Shown one piece after another: positions 1 through 9,538 of a DNA stretch of 38,563 nucleotides. Made by a program: the position numbers and the translations under genes. Position 1 is the first letter of the stretch. Every line of letters begins with the position of its first letter. Source of the DNA: Clostridiales bacterium DTU086 (GTDB taxonomy: Bacteria > Bacillota > DTU086); contig LFTO01000109.1 of NCBI GenBank assembly GCA_001513335.1, forward strand, positions 1 to 38,563. Direction: 5' to 3'. The notes beneath the pieces are model-generated. The model was not told the DNA's origin. It ran no database searches and was given only the letters and a program-made list of their open reading frames with translations.

Positions 1-429
1 CTGACAAAAAGAAAACGCTACCTCCAGGAAATTAGGACACTTGCCCAGCGGCAGAAGATGGCTATTGCCAGGAAAAACCAGGAGGAACTGCTGCAGCTGC
101 TGGAGGAACGTAAGCAGATAATTTCCCAGGTAAATGCCTTGGATGCAGCGGATAACAGGGCTTTGGAATTTATTCGATCCAGTGGAGGATCCTCGCAGAG
201 GACTGCCCCCGACGGTGCGCCGGAGGAGGCCCTTGCTGTTGCAAGGGAGATCAAAAGTATTGCCAGTGAAATTCTTTCCCTGGATGAAGAAAACATTGCT
301 TCCGCCCGGCATCTGCAGAACGACCTGAGGATGCACCTGGACGGGATTAATAAACACCGCAGGAGCAAGAAACTGTACCAGGGAGATGGGAAAAAAATCA
401 CTGGAGCCTTGATTAATAAGGTCAGGTGA
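1..429 (+). CDS. FlgN/FliT-like flagellar export chaperone, 5'-truncated by window edge
   Basis: Frame 1 is open from base 1 (LTKRKRYLQEIRTLAQRQKMAIARKNQEELLQLLEERKQIISQV...LD); helical, LL..RQ-type FlgN-like pattern; adjacent to flaG/fliS. Confidence 0.55.
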   Translation: MTKRKRYLQEIRTLAQRQKMAIARKNQEELLQLLEERKQIISQVNALDAADNRALEFIRSSGGSSQRTAPDGAPEEALAVAREIKSIASEILSLDEENIASARHLQNDLRMHLDGINKHRRSKKLYQGDGKKITGALINKVR

Positions 430-492
430 GCTGGTTCTTAAATTAAGGGCGTTAAAAAAAGTTAGGCACAGAAGCCTAAAGAGGTGAGACGT

Positions 493-861
493 ATGCGTTT
501 ACATGGTGTTGATCCTAATGTGGTGGAGCGTGTAAGGGAGCAGGTTACACAACCTGTAGTTCGGGAACTTAAGGGGACCAGAAAAATCAATGAGGATTAC
601 AGGGAGCAGGGGCAGGCGCAGCAAGAAGAAGCCGGTCTCTCAGAAAGCCTGGGGCGTGCTCTTGACCGGCTGAACCAGGTATGCAGGACCATGGGTAATC
701 CCGTAAGTTTCAGGCTTGTGGAAAGAGATTCCGAAGCCAAGGTAGAGGTGTATGACGGGCAGGAGAACCGGGTCATCAGAGAGGTAAACCCGGAGGAAGT
801 TGTTCACGTTGTTACACAGGTGGAAAAGCTATTGGGCTTGTTAATTGATGCCCATGTCTAG
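493..861 (+). CDS. flaG: FlaG family flagellar protein
   Basis: C-terminal NPVSFRLVERDSEAKVEVYDGQENRVIREVNPEEVVHVV is the FlaG domain pattern (FxxxE...VxVxDxxTxEVIRxIPPE). Confidence 0.85.
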   Translation: MRLHGVDPNVVERVREQVTQPVVRELKGTRKINEDYREQGQAQQEEAGLSESLGRALDRLNQVCRTMGNPVSFRLVERDSEAKVEVYDGQENRVIREVNPEEVVHVVTQVEKLLGLLIDAHV

Positions 862-873
862 GAGGGGAAGACT

Positions 874-1275
874 TTGGAGAGGTTGTACCAGAAGTACCAG
901 AAAAACCAGGTAATGACTGTTTCCAATGAAAAACTGCTGCTGATGCTTTTTGAGGGATTAGTCAGGTTTATCAAGAGTGCTCAGTCCGCATTAGTTAAAG
1001 GGGATATTGCCGAGGTCAGCAATAATTTGATAAAGGCTCAAAGTATTTTATGTGAATTGATGGCCAGCCTGGACAGGAGTACCGGGAAATTGGCTGATGA
1101 TCTTTTTGGAATATATGAATTTATGTACCGCAGCCTTGTGGAGGCCAATGTAAAAAAGGATGAAGACAAAATCCAGCAGGTTTTGGAAATGGCCGTAGAT
1201 CTTCAGGAAACGTGGACTGAGGTAGCAAGAATTCTGAGCTTAGAAAAAGAAGGGGCTGCTTCTGCTGCATGGTAG
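874..1275 (+). CDS. fliS: Flagellar export chaperone FliS
   Basis: YQKYQKNQVMTVSNEKLLLMLFEGLVRFIKSAQSALVKGD...KAQSILCELMASLD; TTG start with AGGAGGGG upstream. Confidence 0.93.
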   Translation: MERLYQKYQKNQVMTVSNEKLLLMLFEGLVRFIKSAQSALVKGDIAEVSNNLIKAQSILCELMASLDRSTGKLADDLFGIYEFMYRSLVEANVKKDEDKIQQVLEMAVDLQETWTEVARILSLEKEGAASAAW

Positions 1276-1293
1276 GTCAACAAGTAATAGGGA

Positions 1294-1317
1294 GAGCGGG
1301 TGGGCCGCTCTTTTTTT
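1294..1317 (+). terminator. Intrinsic terminator after fliS
   Basis: Stem GAGCGG (1294-1299)/CCGCTC (1305-1310), 5-nt loop, followed by TTTTTTT. Confidence 0.85.
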
Positions 1318-1343
1318 GTCTTTGCGAATTGATGCCAGCCTAA

Positions 1344-1600
1344 AATCCGGCAACCCTGCGGATAAGCCATGGCAAATGATCCGTTGCTGGGCTTTCTGAT
1401 GAAAACTGCCAACCCAGCGGACGATGCCGGGCGGTTCGCTCTAAAGAGGCCCAGCCAACGAAAAGTCTTGATGTATTTCGCCAGCGTAAGATCCTTCGGA
1501 AACCATTGCTGACAACTCTGGCGCGAGATCCTTCGCCAGCCCCTGCTGATAACACCCTAACGTAAGGTCCTTTGCTTGCGCTCAGGGTTTACAGGAGAAG
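1344..1600. repeat. Degenerate tandem repeat array, ~37-39 bp period
   Basis: GATCC-type unit starts at about 1344, 1378, 1490, 1527 and 1566; 1490/1527/1566 are 37 and 39 bp apart and 1378-1490 is about three periods. Shared core approx. GATCCTTCGC..CC.TGCTGATAAC. Confidence 0.5.
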
Positions 1601-1819
1601 GGGATGTCACGATGATATGCCAGCAGGCGACAATATGTGAGAAAACTTTGGTATTTTGTGAAATTTTATGCAAGTTCGCAGGAATTGTAAAAAATTTGTT
1701 GAATAGGTGAAAAAGACCTACTTGCGGATAATTCCCTTGAGGCTGAAAGGGTTGACGGTAGTATAACACAGGAAATCTTATTTTGTAATAGAGGCTTGTT
1801 GAATTCGGAGGTGGTGCGA

Positions 1820-2230
1820 ATGTTTCTTGGGGGAGACAAAACATCGGTTTTATTGGAAAAGTCTCTTAATGTGTCGGCACTGCGTTATGAAGTTATTGCT
1901 AACAATCTGGCCAATATTGACACTCCGGGGTTCAAGAAGTCTTATGTCGTTTTTGAGGAGATTTTACAGGATGCCCTTGAAAATAAAAAGTCGATTTCAA
2001 TACGTAGGACTCACCCCGGACATTTCGGTATTTCCGACAGGATTGAAGAAATACAGCCCAGGGTAGAAAAAGATACCCAGACATCCCTACGGCTTGAGGG
2101 AAATAATGTCGATATAGAAGATGAAATGATTCAGCTGGTTATGAACAGTGTCAACCACAATTTTGCCGTACAGCGGTTGAACAGCAAACTGGCGGCAATG
2201 CGTTACGTTATTTCTGATGGAAGGGGATAA
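1820..2230 (+). CDS. flgB: Flagellar basal-body rod protein FlgB
   Basis: LLEKSLNVSALRYEVIANNLANIDTPGFKKSYVVFEE; ATG at 1820 with GGAGGTGG RBS. Confidence 0.96.
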   Translation: MFLGGDKTSVLLEKSLNVSALRYEVIANNLANIDTPGFKKSYVVFEEILQDALENKKSISIRRTHPGHFGISDRIEEIQPRVEKDTQTSLRLEGNNVDIEDEMIQLVMNSVNHNFAVQRLNSKLAAMRYVISDGRG

Positions 2231-2233
2231 AAG

Positions 2234-2653
2234 ATGGAATTAATACCTGGATTTGCAATCAGCGGTTCGGCTCTCTCCGCGCAGAAGCTGCGCCTGGACC
2301 TTATTGCCAACAATATTGCCAATATCAACAGTACCCGTACCCAGGAAGGGGGGCCGTATAAGCGGCTTATGCCTGTTTTTGAGGAAAGGCTTCGTGAGGC
2401 GGCAGCCGGGGAATTTAAAGGGTATGGTGTCAAAGTGAGTAAAATTGTGAAGGACCCTTCCTCCCCGCGCCTGGAGTATAACCCTGAACATCCTGATGCC
2501 AATGCCGAAGGCTTTGTTGAAATGCCTAATATTAATATTGTCAATGAAATGGTGGATATGATTACAGCTACCCGTGCTTATGAGGCTAACGTTACTGCTT
2601 TTAATACGGCAAAGTCCATGGCCTTAAAGGCTCTTGAAATTGGGAACAGATAG
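2234..2653 (+). CDS. flgC: Flagellar basal-body rod protein FlgC
   Basis: GFAISGSALSAQKLRLDLIANNIANINSTRTQEGGPYKR...VNEMVDMITATRAYEANVTAFNTAKSM. Confidence 0.97.
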   Translation: MELIPGFAISGSALSAQKLRLDLIANNIANINSTRTQEGGPYKRLMPVFEERLREAAAGEFKGYGVKVSKIVKDPSSPRLEYNPEHPDANAEGFVEMPNINIVNEMVDMITATRAYEANVTAFNTAKSMALKALEIGNR

Positions 2654-2663
2654 GGGGGATAAC

Positions 2664-2960
2664 ATGGAAATCACACCGGTTGCTGCTCCATTATCTAACG
2701 TTACCCGTGCAGCAAGTGCACAAAAAAAGGAACAGCCCCAGGAGACTTTTGCCAGCGTAATTTCCAAGGCATTAAATGAGGTAAATGAACTGCAGGTTAA
2801 CGCTGATAAATTGACCCAGCAGTATATTACCGGGGAGACTACCGACATTGCGGAAGTGCTTCTGGCGGCGGAAAAGGCAAGCCTGGCACTGCAGTTGACA
2901 GTTCAAATCAGGAACAAAATCGTAGAAGCATACCAGGAAATTTCCAATATGCAGATTTAA
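2664..2960 (+). CDS. fliE: Flagellar hook-basal body complex protein FliE
   Basis: C-terminal DIAEVLLAAEKASLALQLTVQIRNKIVEAYQEISNMQI is FliE; position between flgC and fliF. Confidence 0.95.
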   Translation: MEITPVAAPLSNVTRAASAQKKEQPQETFASVISKALNEVNELQVNADKLTQQYITGETTDIAEVLLAAEKASLALQLTVQIRNKIVEAYQEISNMQI

Positions 2961-2983
2961 CACTATTACGAGGTGCATGAGGC

Positions 2984-4582
2984 GTGAATATTAACCAGGC
3001 CATTGGTAAGGTAGGAGAACGGTGGAATTCTTTGTCCAAGCGGCACAAGATAATCATTGGGGGTATAGGTGCCGCCTTGGTTCTTGGACTCGTTTTTTTC
3101 GGCCAGTGGATCGCTGGTTCCAAGTATGCACCCCTCTTTACCGACCTCTCTCCCGAACAGGGCAGCGCTGTAATGAAGCAGCTCGACGAGATGAAAATCT
3201 CCTACAAAGTTTCCGGTGAGGGGGATACCATTCTCGTGCCTGAAGATGTACTCTACAAGACAAGGCTGCAGTTGGCTGGTTCCGGAATTCTGGAAGGGGC
3301 TGATAAAGGTTTTGAGCTCTTTGATGAGACCAAGCTTGGGTCTACCGATTTTGAACGGAGGTTGAATTACCAGAGGGCACTCCAGGAGGAACTGCGCCGT
3401 ACTATAACTTACCTGGAGGAAGTGGAAATGGCCAGGGTGCACCTGGTGCTGCCGGAAGAGAGCCTCTTTATTGAAGAAGAGCTGCCTTCGTCTGCTTCTA
3501 TCGTTTTAGACTTGAAACCCCTTGCCGAGCTTAAACCTGAGCAGGTTAAAGGGATTATTTATTTAGTTTCCACCAGTGTAGAGAATCTTCCCCCTGAAAA
3601 TGTCAATATTATTGACACTTCAGGGAGAATCCTCAGTGAAGGTGTGCTGGAAAACCAGGAAGCTGCTGCGGGAGTGGCGGACAGCCGCCAGTCAGAAATG
3701 AAGAGGGACTTTGAGAACAACCTGGAAGACCGGGTCGGCAAAATGCTGGAAAAAATAATGGGGCCGGGCAAAGCAGTTGTAATGATAACGGCAGACTTGA
3801 ATTTTGACCAGCGGCAAGTGACCCGGATCGATTACGGAGAAGATGGCGTAGTCAGGGGAGAGGAATTAGTTGAAAAAAGCAGTGTTTCCGCAGGAGGTGC
3901 AGGGGGTGTCCCAGGGGCGGCCACCAATATTGGTGAATACGGTACAGCCATGGATGGTGCCCAGGTCAGCCAAACGGAGACTCATCAAACGCGAAACTAT
4001 GAAATTGACGAGATCACGGAAACCACTGTTTATGCTCCCGGTCAGTTGGAGAGGTTGTCTACCTCAGTAGCCGTGGACGGTGACCTGGGAGAGGATGATA
4101 TTGAACAAATACGTTCCATTGTAACTGCCGCTGTTGGTTACCAGCCCGAGCGGGGTGATCAGATAAATGTTGTCAGCAGGACATTTGATAAGTCCATGGT
4201 GGAACAGGCTCAGGCTGAAATGCAGGAAGAGCAGGATCGGCTTGTCCAGCAAGAACGCCTGAAGCAGTATATCTTATGGGGAGCCGCAGCCCTTGCAGCC
4301 GCGGCTTTAGGGGTGACAGCACTGGTGATCTGGCGCAGGAGGAGACGTGAAGCCCGGATTGTTGAAGAGGATGAGATCTATCCCATCCCGGTTTCGGAGA
4401 TGGAAGCTGTAGAGGAACCGGAAGAAGAGATTGAAGAACAGGAGCGGGAGAAGGAAGTTGAACAGGTGATGACGGAGGAAGAGAAAAAACGGAAAGGCAG
4501 ATTTGAGAAAGTAAAGGATATTGCAGCGGCCCAGCCTGATGAAGCGGCAGCCCTTGTAAGAGCCTGGCTGTCTGAAGAATGA
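2984..4582 (+). CDS. fliF: Flagellar MS-ring protein FliF
   Basis: YAPLFTDLSPEQGSAVMKQLDEMKISYKV... YQRALQEELRRTI, two TM segments; GTG start. Confidence 0.97.
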   Translation: MNINQAIGKVGERWNSLSKRHKIIIGGIGAALVLGLVFFGQWIAGSKYAPLFTDLSPEQGSAVMKQLDEMKISYKVSGEGDTILVPEDVLYKTRLQLAGSGILEGADKGFELFDETKLGSTDFERRLNYQRALQEELRRTITYLEEVEMARVHLVLPEESLFIEEELPSSASIVLDLKPLAELKPEQVKGIIYLVSTSVENLPPENVNIIDTSGRILSEGVLENQEAAAGVADSRQSEMKRDFENNLEDRVGKMLEKIMGPGKAVVMITADLNFDQRQVTRIDYGEDGVVRGEELVEKSSVSAGGAGGVPGAATNIGEYGTAMDGAQVSQTETHQTRNYEIDEITETTVYAPGQLERLSTSVAVDGDLGEDDIEQIRSIVTAAVGYQPERGDQINVVSRTFDKSMVEQAQAEMQEEQDRLVQQERLKQYILWGAAALAAAALGVTALVIWRRRRREARIVEEDEIYPIPVSEMEAVEEPEEEIEEQEREKEVEQVMTEEEKKRKGRFEKVKDIAAAQPDEAAALVRAWLSEE

Positions 4583-4593
4583 GGTGAAATTAC

Positions 4594-5604
4594 TTGGCCC
4601 AGGAGAAAAAGCTAACAGGCAGAAAAAAAGCAGCGGTCTTGTTTATTGCTTTGGGTCCGGAGCTGTCTTCTTCTATCATGAAGCAGCTTCCGGAGGAAGA
4701 AATCGAAAGAATCAGCTTTGAAATTGCCAATATGGATGTAGTGGACTCAAAAACTCAGGCTGAGGTCATTACGGAATTTCTTGAGCTGCACCAGGCGCAG
4801 TATTATCTGCTTAAGGGCGGTGTGGAATATGCAAAGCAGGTTCTGGAAAAGACAGTGGGGCCGGCAAAGGCCAATGATTACCTGCGCAAGCTGTCTATGG
4901 CCTCCAAAAAACAGCCTTTTTCCAGCCTGCGAAAAACTGATCCAAAGCATCTGGTGAATTTCATCGCTAATGAACACCCTCAGACTATTGCTCTTATCCT
5001 GTGTTATCTTGATCCGGAACAAGCAGCTATGGTGCTGGGAGCGCTTCCTCAGGAAAAACAGGCGGATATTGCCAAGAGAGTTGCAACTATGGAAACTACT
5101 TCCCCCGAAATTGTAAAGGAAGTGGAGGCTGTTCTGGACCAGAAACTGTCAACTGTAGCGGAGGAAAAGTTTACTTCTGCCGGAGGGGTTCAATCGATAG
5201 TAGACATTCTAAACCGGGTAGACAGGAGTACGGAAAGGCTGATAATTGAGACTCTGGAACAGGAAAATCCGGAATTGGCAGACGACATTCGCAACCGGAT
5301 GTTTGTGTTTGAAGATATTAATCTCCTTGATGATACGGCAGTTCGCAGAATTTTGCGTGAAATTGAATCAAAAGAACTGGCCAAGGCTCTAAAAGGTTCC
5401 AGCGAGGAACTCCTTAACCGAATATTCAGCAATATGTCCCAGAGGGCAGGGGAAATGCTCAAGGAAGAAATGGAATTCCTTGGTCCTATCAGGCTGCGTG
5501 AGGTTGAGGAGGCTCAGCAGAATATTGTGCGTGTTATCCGCAGGCTGGACGAAGCTGGGGAAATTATTATTTCCCGCGGTGGGGAGGATGAAGTAGTTGT
5601 CTAG
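4594..5604 (+). CDS. fliG: Flagellar motor switch protein FliG
   Basis: LTGRKKAAVLFIALGPELSSSIMKQLPEEEIERIS...NEHPQTIALILCYLDPEQAA...MFVFEDINLLDD. Confidence 0.98.
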   Translation: MAQEKKLTGRKKAAVLFIALGPELSSSIMKQLPEEEIERISFEIANMDVVDSKTQAEVITEFLELHQAQYYLLKGGVEYAKQVLEKTVGPAKANDYLRKLSMASKKQPFSSLRKTDPKHLVNFIANEHPQTIALILCYLDPEQAAMVLGALPQEKQADIAKRVATMETTSPEIVKEVEAVLDQKLSTVAEEKFTSAGGVQSIVDILNRVDRSTERLIIETLEQENPELADDIRNRMFVFEDINLLDDTAVRRILREIESKELAKALKGSSEELLNRIFSNMSQRAGEMLKEEMEFLGPIRLREVEEAQQNIVRVIRRLDEAGEIIISRGGEDEVVV

Positions 5605-6391
5605 GGTGATACGTTCCTCAAAAATAGACAAAAACTATTTCTCCTTAATAGTAGATTTCGTGGAACAAGAGGAAATTCCGGACGAACCTGCCAAAGATGA
5701 GCAGGTTTTACTTCCCGAGGAAATTGAGAATTTGAGAGCAGCTGCAGCGGAGGAAGCTGATCAGGTAATAGAGGATGCCAGGAAACGGGCCAAGGAGATA
5801 GTTTCCGCTGCCAGGCAGCAGGAACAGAAAATCATGGAGCAGGCCAGAAGCAAGGGGTATCAGGAAGGTTTTGCCGAAGGACGGGAGGCGGGCATTGCTC
5901 AGGCACGGGCTGAAACTGAGAAGGAAACCCGCAAGGCTCAATTGGAGGCCTACAGGACGATATCCCAGGCGGAACAGATCCGGTTACAGCTCCTTGATGG
6001 AGCAGAGGAGGAAGTTGTGGAACTGGCCATGACCATTGCCTCAAAAGTAATTCGTTCCCACGTGGAAGTAAAAAGGGATACGGTAGTGCTGCTGGCCCGG
6101 GAAGCCCTGGAACGTGCTATTTCTGCAAGCTATTATTCCATATTTGTTAACCCTGAGGATGTTGAACTGCTTCGGGAATACATATCGGAACTTCGCCTCA
6201 GCGCCTCCGGAGGGGCAAGGATTCATATTGTTGCTGATAGTAGCATCAGCCTGGGCGGATGTAAAGTGGAGACGGAGCACGGCCTGGTTGATATGACCCT
6301 GGAAAGCCAACTGGAAGAAATCAGGAAAGCCTTGCGTGAGGAATTGGAGGGGAACAAACAGCAAATGGTGGGAGCGGCAGGGGAAGTATGA
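5597..6391 (+). CDS. fliH: Flagellar assembly protein FliH
   Basis: Coiled-coil region followed by the FliH C-terminal domain; position fliG-fliH-fliI; overlaps fliG. Confidence 0.92.
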   Translation: MSRVIRSSKIDKNYFSLIVDFVEQEEIPDEPAKDEQVLLPEEIENLRAAAAEEADQVIEDARKRAKEIVSAARQQEQKIMEQARSKGYQEGFAEGREAGIAQARAETEKETRKAQLEAYRTISQAEQIRLQLLDGAEEEVVELAMTIASKVIRSHVEVKRDTVVLLAREALERAISASYYSIFVNPEDVELLREYISELRLSASGGARIHIVADSSISLGGCKVETEHGLVDMTLESQLEEIRKALREELEGNKQQMVGAAGEV

Positions 6392-7707
6392 ACGGCCTGG
6401 ACCTTTCCCATTACAGGAGAATAGTGAGGGAGACCGATCCGGTACGGTGTACCGGAAAGGTGACCCGTGTCGTTGGATTGACCATAGAGGTTAGTGGTAT
6501 TGCACCCTCTGTGGGTGAAATCTGTTCTATTCTCTCCAAAGGTAGTACCGATTCAATTGCGGCGGAAGTGGTGGGTTTTAAAGACGATAATACCCTACTT
6601 ATGCCTTTAGGTGAACTGGAAGGGATTGCCCCTGGCTGCAGGGTTGTGCCCACAGGCAGTCCTCACAGGATATCCATTGGAAAGGGTATGCTGGGGCAGG
6701 TACTGGACGGCCTGGGACGGCCAATGGACCCCGATGCAGCCTTTTTGGGGGAAAAGCTGTTTCCTGTACAGAACGCTGCACCCAACCCATTAAAGAGGGC
6801 AAGGATAGATGAGACCCTAGAAACAGGAATTAAGGTTATAGATCTTTTTGCTACCTGCGGAAAGGGTCAGAGACTGGGGATTTTTTCAGGCAGCGGGGTA
6901 GGTAAGAGTACGCTGCTGGGGATGATTGCCCGTTACTGTAAAGCTGATGTGAATGTCATCGGTTTGATTGGAGAAAGGGGACGTGAAGTAAAGGATTTTT
7001 TGGAGAAAGACCTTGGCCCTGAGGGGATCAAGAGGTCTGTTGTAGTCGTGGCAACCTCCGACCAGCCTCCCCTGGTGAGGATAAAAGGGGCATTCGTGAC
7101 CACTGCAATTGCTGAATATTTCAGGGACAAGGGGCTGGACGTAATGCTGATGATGGACTCGGTAACCCGGTTTGCCGCTGCCCAGAGGGAGGTGGGGCTG
7201 GCCATAGGGGAACCGCCGGCGACAAGGGGGTATACTCCCTCAGTATATGCCATCCTTCCTCGTTTGCTGGAAAGGGCAGGGCGGTCCGAAAGGGGTTCCA
7301 TTACAGGTCTTTATTCTGTCCTTGTGGAGGCCGATGATATGAATGAGCCTGTTGCAGATACGGTGAGAGGAATTTTAGACGGGCACATTGTCCTCTCCCG
7401 GGACTTGGCTGCAAAAAACCATTTTCCTGCTGTGGATGTATTGCATAGTATCAGCCGTTTAATGCCGGACATTACTGAGGATTACCACAGAGAACTGGCA
7501 GGGAAGGCGAGAGAAATTATTGCCGTTTATGAAGATGCGAGAGACCTTATCAGTGTAGGGGCTTATGAAAAAGGGACCAATCCGGAGGTGGATGCAGCCA
7601 TTGAGGTTTACCCCAGGTTGATGGAATTCCTGCGCCAGCAGGTGGATGCTCATTGCCTCCTTGAGGAGGCACTCCGGGAACTTGAAGATATTATTTGCGG
7701 TGAATAG
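6388..7707 (+). CDS. fliI: Flagellum-specific ATPase FliI
   Basis: Walker A GIFSGSGVGKSTLLG, VIGLIGERGREVKDFLEKDLG, type III secretion ATPase. Confidence 0.98.
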   Translation: MNGLDLSHYRRIVRETDPVRCTGKVTRVVGLTIEVSGIAPSVGEICSILSKGSTDSIAAEVVGFKDDNTLLMPLGELEGIAPGCRVVPTGSPHRISIGKGMLGQVLDGLGRPMDPDAAFLGEKLFPVQNAAPNPLKRARIDETLETGIKVIDLFATCGKGQRLGIFSGSGVGKSTLLGMIARYCKADVNVIGLIGERGREVKDFLEKDLGPEGIKRSVVVVATSDQPPLVRIKGAFVTTAIAEYFRDKGLDVMLMMDSVTRFAAAQREVGLAIGEPPATRGYTPSVYAILPRLLERAGRSERGSITGLYSVLVEADDMNEPVADTVRGILDGHIVLSRDLAAKNHFPAVDVLHSISRLMPDITEDYHRELAGKAREIIAVYEDARDLISVGAYEKGTNPEVDAAIEVYPRLMEFLRQQVDAHCLLEEALRELEDIICGE

Positions 7708-7720
7708 GGTGTGAAGGCAG

Positions 7721-8155
7721 ATGAAAAAGTTCCGCTTTTCCCTGGAAAAGGTGCTCCGTTATAAAAGGCTGTTAAAGGAACAAAAGGAAGCTGCCCTGGC
7801 TAAAGCCCATAAGGAGTACTTGGCACACAAAAGGGAAATGGACCGTCTGGATTCGCTCCTGGAGGAAGGCAAAAAAAGGATGCTCAAAGGAAGGCTGAGC
7901 ACGGCGATGATGGTCCATAGAACGGCTTATGTTGAGTCGGTGGCCAAGTGTTTGTCAGCACAAATAAGGGTGACCCAAGCTGCACGTGAGAAGGTGACAG
8001 AGTGCAGAAAGCTGCTGGTTCAGGCTGAAAAGGAGTATCGGATACTGGAGAAGCTAAAAGAGCATCAGTATGAAGATTACCGGCAGTATGTGGAAAAAGA
8101 AGTACAGAAAGAGCTGGACGAGGTGGCAGCCTCGGCCTTTGCAAGGCGGGGTTAG
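7721..8155 (+). CDS. fliJ: Flagellar export protein FliJ
   Basis: KKFRFSLEKVLRYKRLLKEQKEAALAKAHKEY coiled-coil; position after fliI. Confidence 0.9.
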   Translation: MKKFRFSLEKVLRYKRLLKEQKEAALAKAHKEYLAHKREMDRLDSLLEEGKKRMLKGRLSTAMMVHRTAYVESVAKCLSAQIRVTQAAREKVTECRKLLVQAEKEYRILEKLKEHQYEDYRQYVEKEVQKELDEVAASAFARRG

Positions 8156-8179
8156 ATACACAATTACCAATGAAGGGAG

Positions 8180-9520
8180 GTGAATAAATTGCAGGCAATA
8201 ATGAACGCAACTGCTGGGTCAGTTTTGGATCTGGTTCGCAGTCCAGGCAGTGTTACCGGGCAGGACAAGGGAGGAAAGAGGTTTCAGGATTACCTGACTT
8301 TCCAGAACTCAGACAGGGAGAAATACGGAAAGTCGCCCGTTGAGAGGCAGCGTTATTCTTATAGCAGGGATAAAAAGAAAACGGTTTTTCCCCATGAGCC
8401 TAAATGTGAGATTGAACCTGAGGAAGAAAACCAAAAAGTAACCTCCGATGGTACCCGTATGATTTCCCTTTTGCTCCAGGGACAGGTTTTTCAGACTGAA
8501 AGTAATTCAACTGTTGGAGGAAAAGGGAGTGGGGAAACCCCTCTCATGGAGGCTTTCCGGTCAAGCCTGGCAGAAACGGGCATTAAAGGAAGTAGTGTAA
8601 ATCCCGGTGCAGGCGGTGAAAGGGGTTTAAACCTTTTAACGGAGCCGGAACCTGACCTTTCCAGGGATTTGGCTGCTCAGTTCCATCCTCGTGATGACAA
8701 CGGGATTCCGTCAAAACTTCAAAACCCATTCCTATTGGAAGGAGAAGGAGACACCCCGGGGGTTTCAGGTAAAGATGGCTGCAGAGGCATGTCCTTCAGG
8801 TTCCAGGGTGAGGCTCACCTGGAAGGGGCCCCCGGCAGTTCAGGTGAAAATGCTTTGAATAATGCACTTCAGGATGCAAAACCGGCGCACCATGTTCACC
8901 AGGAAAGAGCATCCCAGGTTTTAGCTGAAAATGCCGGTACTTTCAACAGCTCAAAGCTGATTGAGCGGGCTGCTGCAGGCAGTTCCGGGGGCGAAACTGA
9001 TCCCGGGCTGGGACAGCCTGGCAGTGCTGCCCACATGGGAATGCAGAGTGCGCCCGTGAAGGGTTTGCCGGCTCAGAACCAGGATGCTTTTATTGGACGG
9101 CTTGCCCAGGTTTTGCAGGACCAGATGCTGGCTAAGAGTGAACTGCTCGTGCGGGACGGGAGAGCAGAAATCAAATTGGAGTTGAAACCGGAGTACCTGG
9201 GACGGCTCTTTGTACGCTTGTCTGTTGAGAATGGGGCTGTTAATGCAAGGTTTGTTGTAGAGAATCACCAGGTAAGGAACCTCATAGAAAACAATATGAG
9301 CCAGCTGAAACAGTGCCTTTCCGAACAGGGCATTTCCTGGCAGGATGCCAGTGTGGATGTAGGAGGTTCAGGAAGTGGCCAGGCCTATGAGGATGGCAGT
9401 TTCTTTTCCGGAGATTGGAGAAGGCAGGACGGCAGTGACACAAGGAAAATGATGGAACCCGATTTTCCGCCTGGTGCCGAAGTGCAGTATCGAGAATCCC
9501 TGATCAGTTTTCTGGCTTGA
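8180..9520 (+). CDS. fliK: Flagellar hook-length control protein FliK
   Basis: Low-complexity N-terminal region plus C-terminal AEIKLELKPEYLGRLFVRLSVENGAVNARFVVENHQVRNLIENNMSQLKQCLSEQGI (Flg_hook domain). Confidence 0.93.
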   Translation: MNKLQAIMNATAGSVLDLVRSPGSVTGQDKGGKRFQDYLTFQNSDREKYGKSPVERQRYSYSRDKKKTVFPHEPKCEIEPEEENQKVTSDGTRMISLLLQGQVFQTESNSTVGGKGSGETPLMEAFRSSLAETGIKGSSVNPGAGGERGLNLLTEPEPDLSRDLAAQFHPRDDNGIPSKLQNPFLLEGEGDTPGVSGKDGCRGMSFRFQGEAHLEGAPGSSGENALNNALQDAKPAHHVHQERASQVLAENAGTFNSSKLIERAAAGSSGGETDPGLGQPGSAAHMGMQSAPVKGLPAQNQDAFIGRLAQVLQDQMLAKSELLVRDGRAEIKLELKPEYLGRLFVRLSVENGAVNARFVVENHQVRNLIENNMSQLKQCLSEQGISWQDASVDVGGSGSGQAYEDGSFFSGDWRRQDGSDTRKMMEPDFPPGAEVQYRESLISFLA

Positions 9521-9538
9521 GGTTGGAGAGAAAGGAGG

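Noticed and set aside
1696-1732. Possible flgB control sites: Spo0A-box-like TTGTTGAA, sigma28-like GCGGATAAT, and TATAAC at 1762
   Set aside because: Each has mismatches or wrong spacing from a partner element; not strong enough to call a promoter or operator.
1596-1819. c-di-GMP (GEMM) or other riboswitch upstream of flgB
   Set aside because: Expected conserved core segments of GEMM aptamers were not found by eye in this leader or in the 30107-30247 and 35430-35560 gaps.
1340-1844. Minus-strand ORFs 1340..1555 and 1557..1844 in the fliS-flgB spacer
   Set aside because: Composition and lack of RBS suggest spurious ORFs over the degenerate repeat; no recognisable domain.
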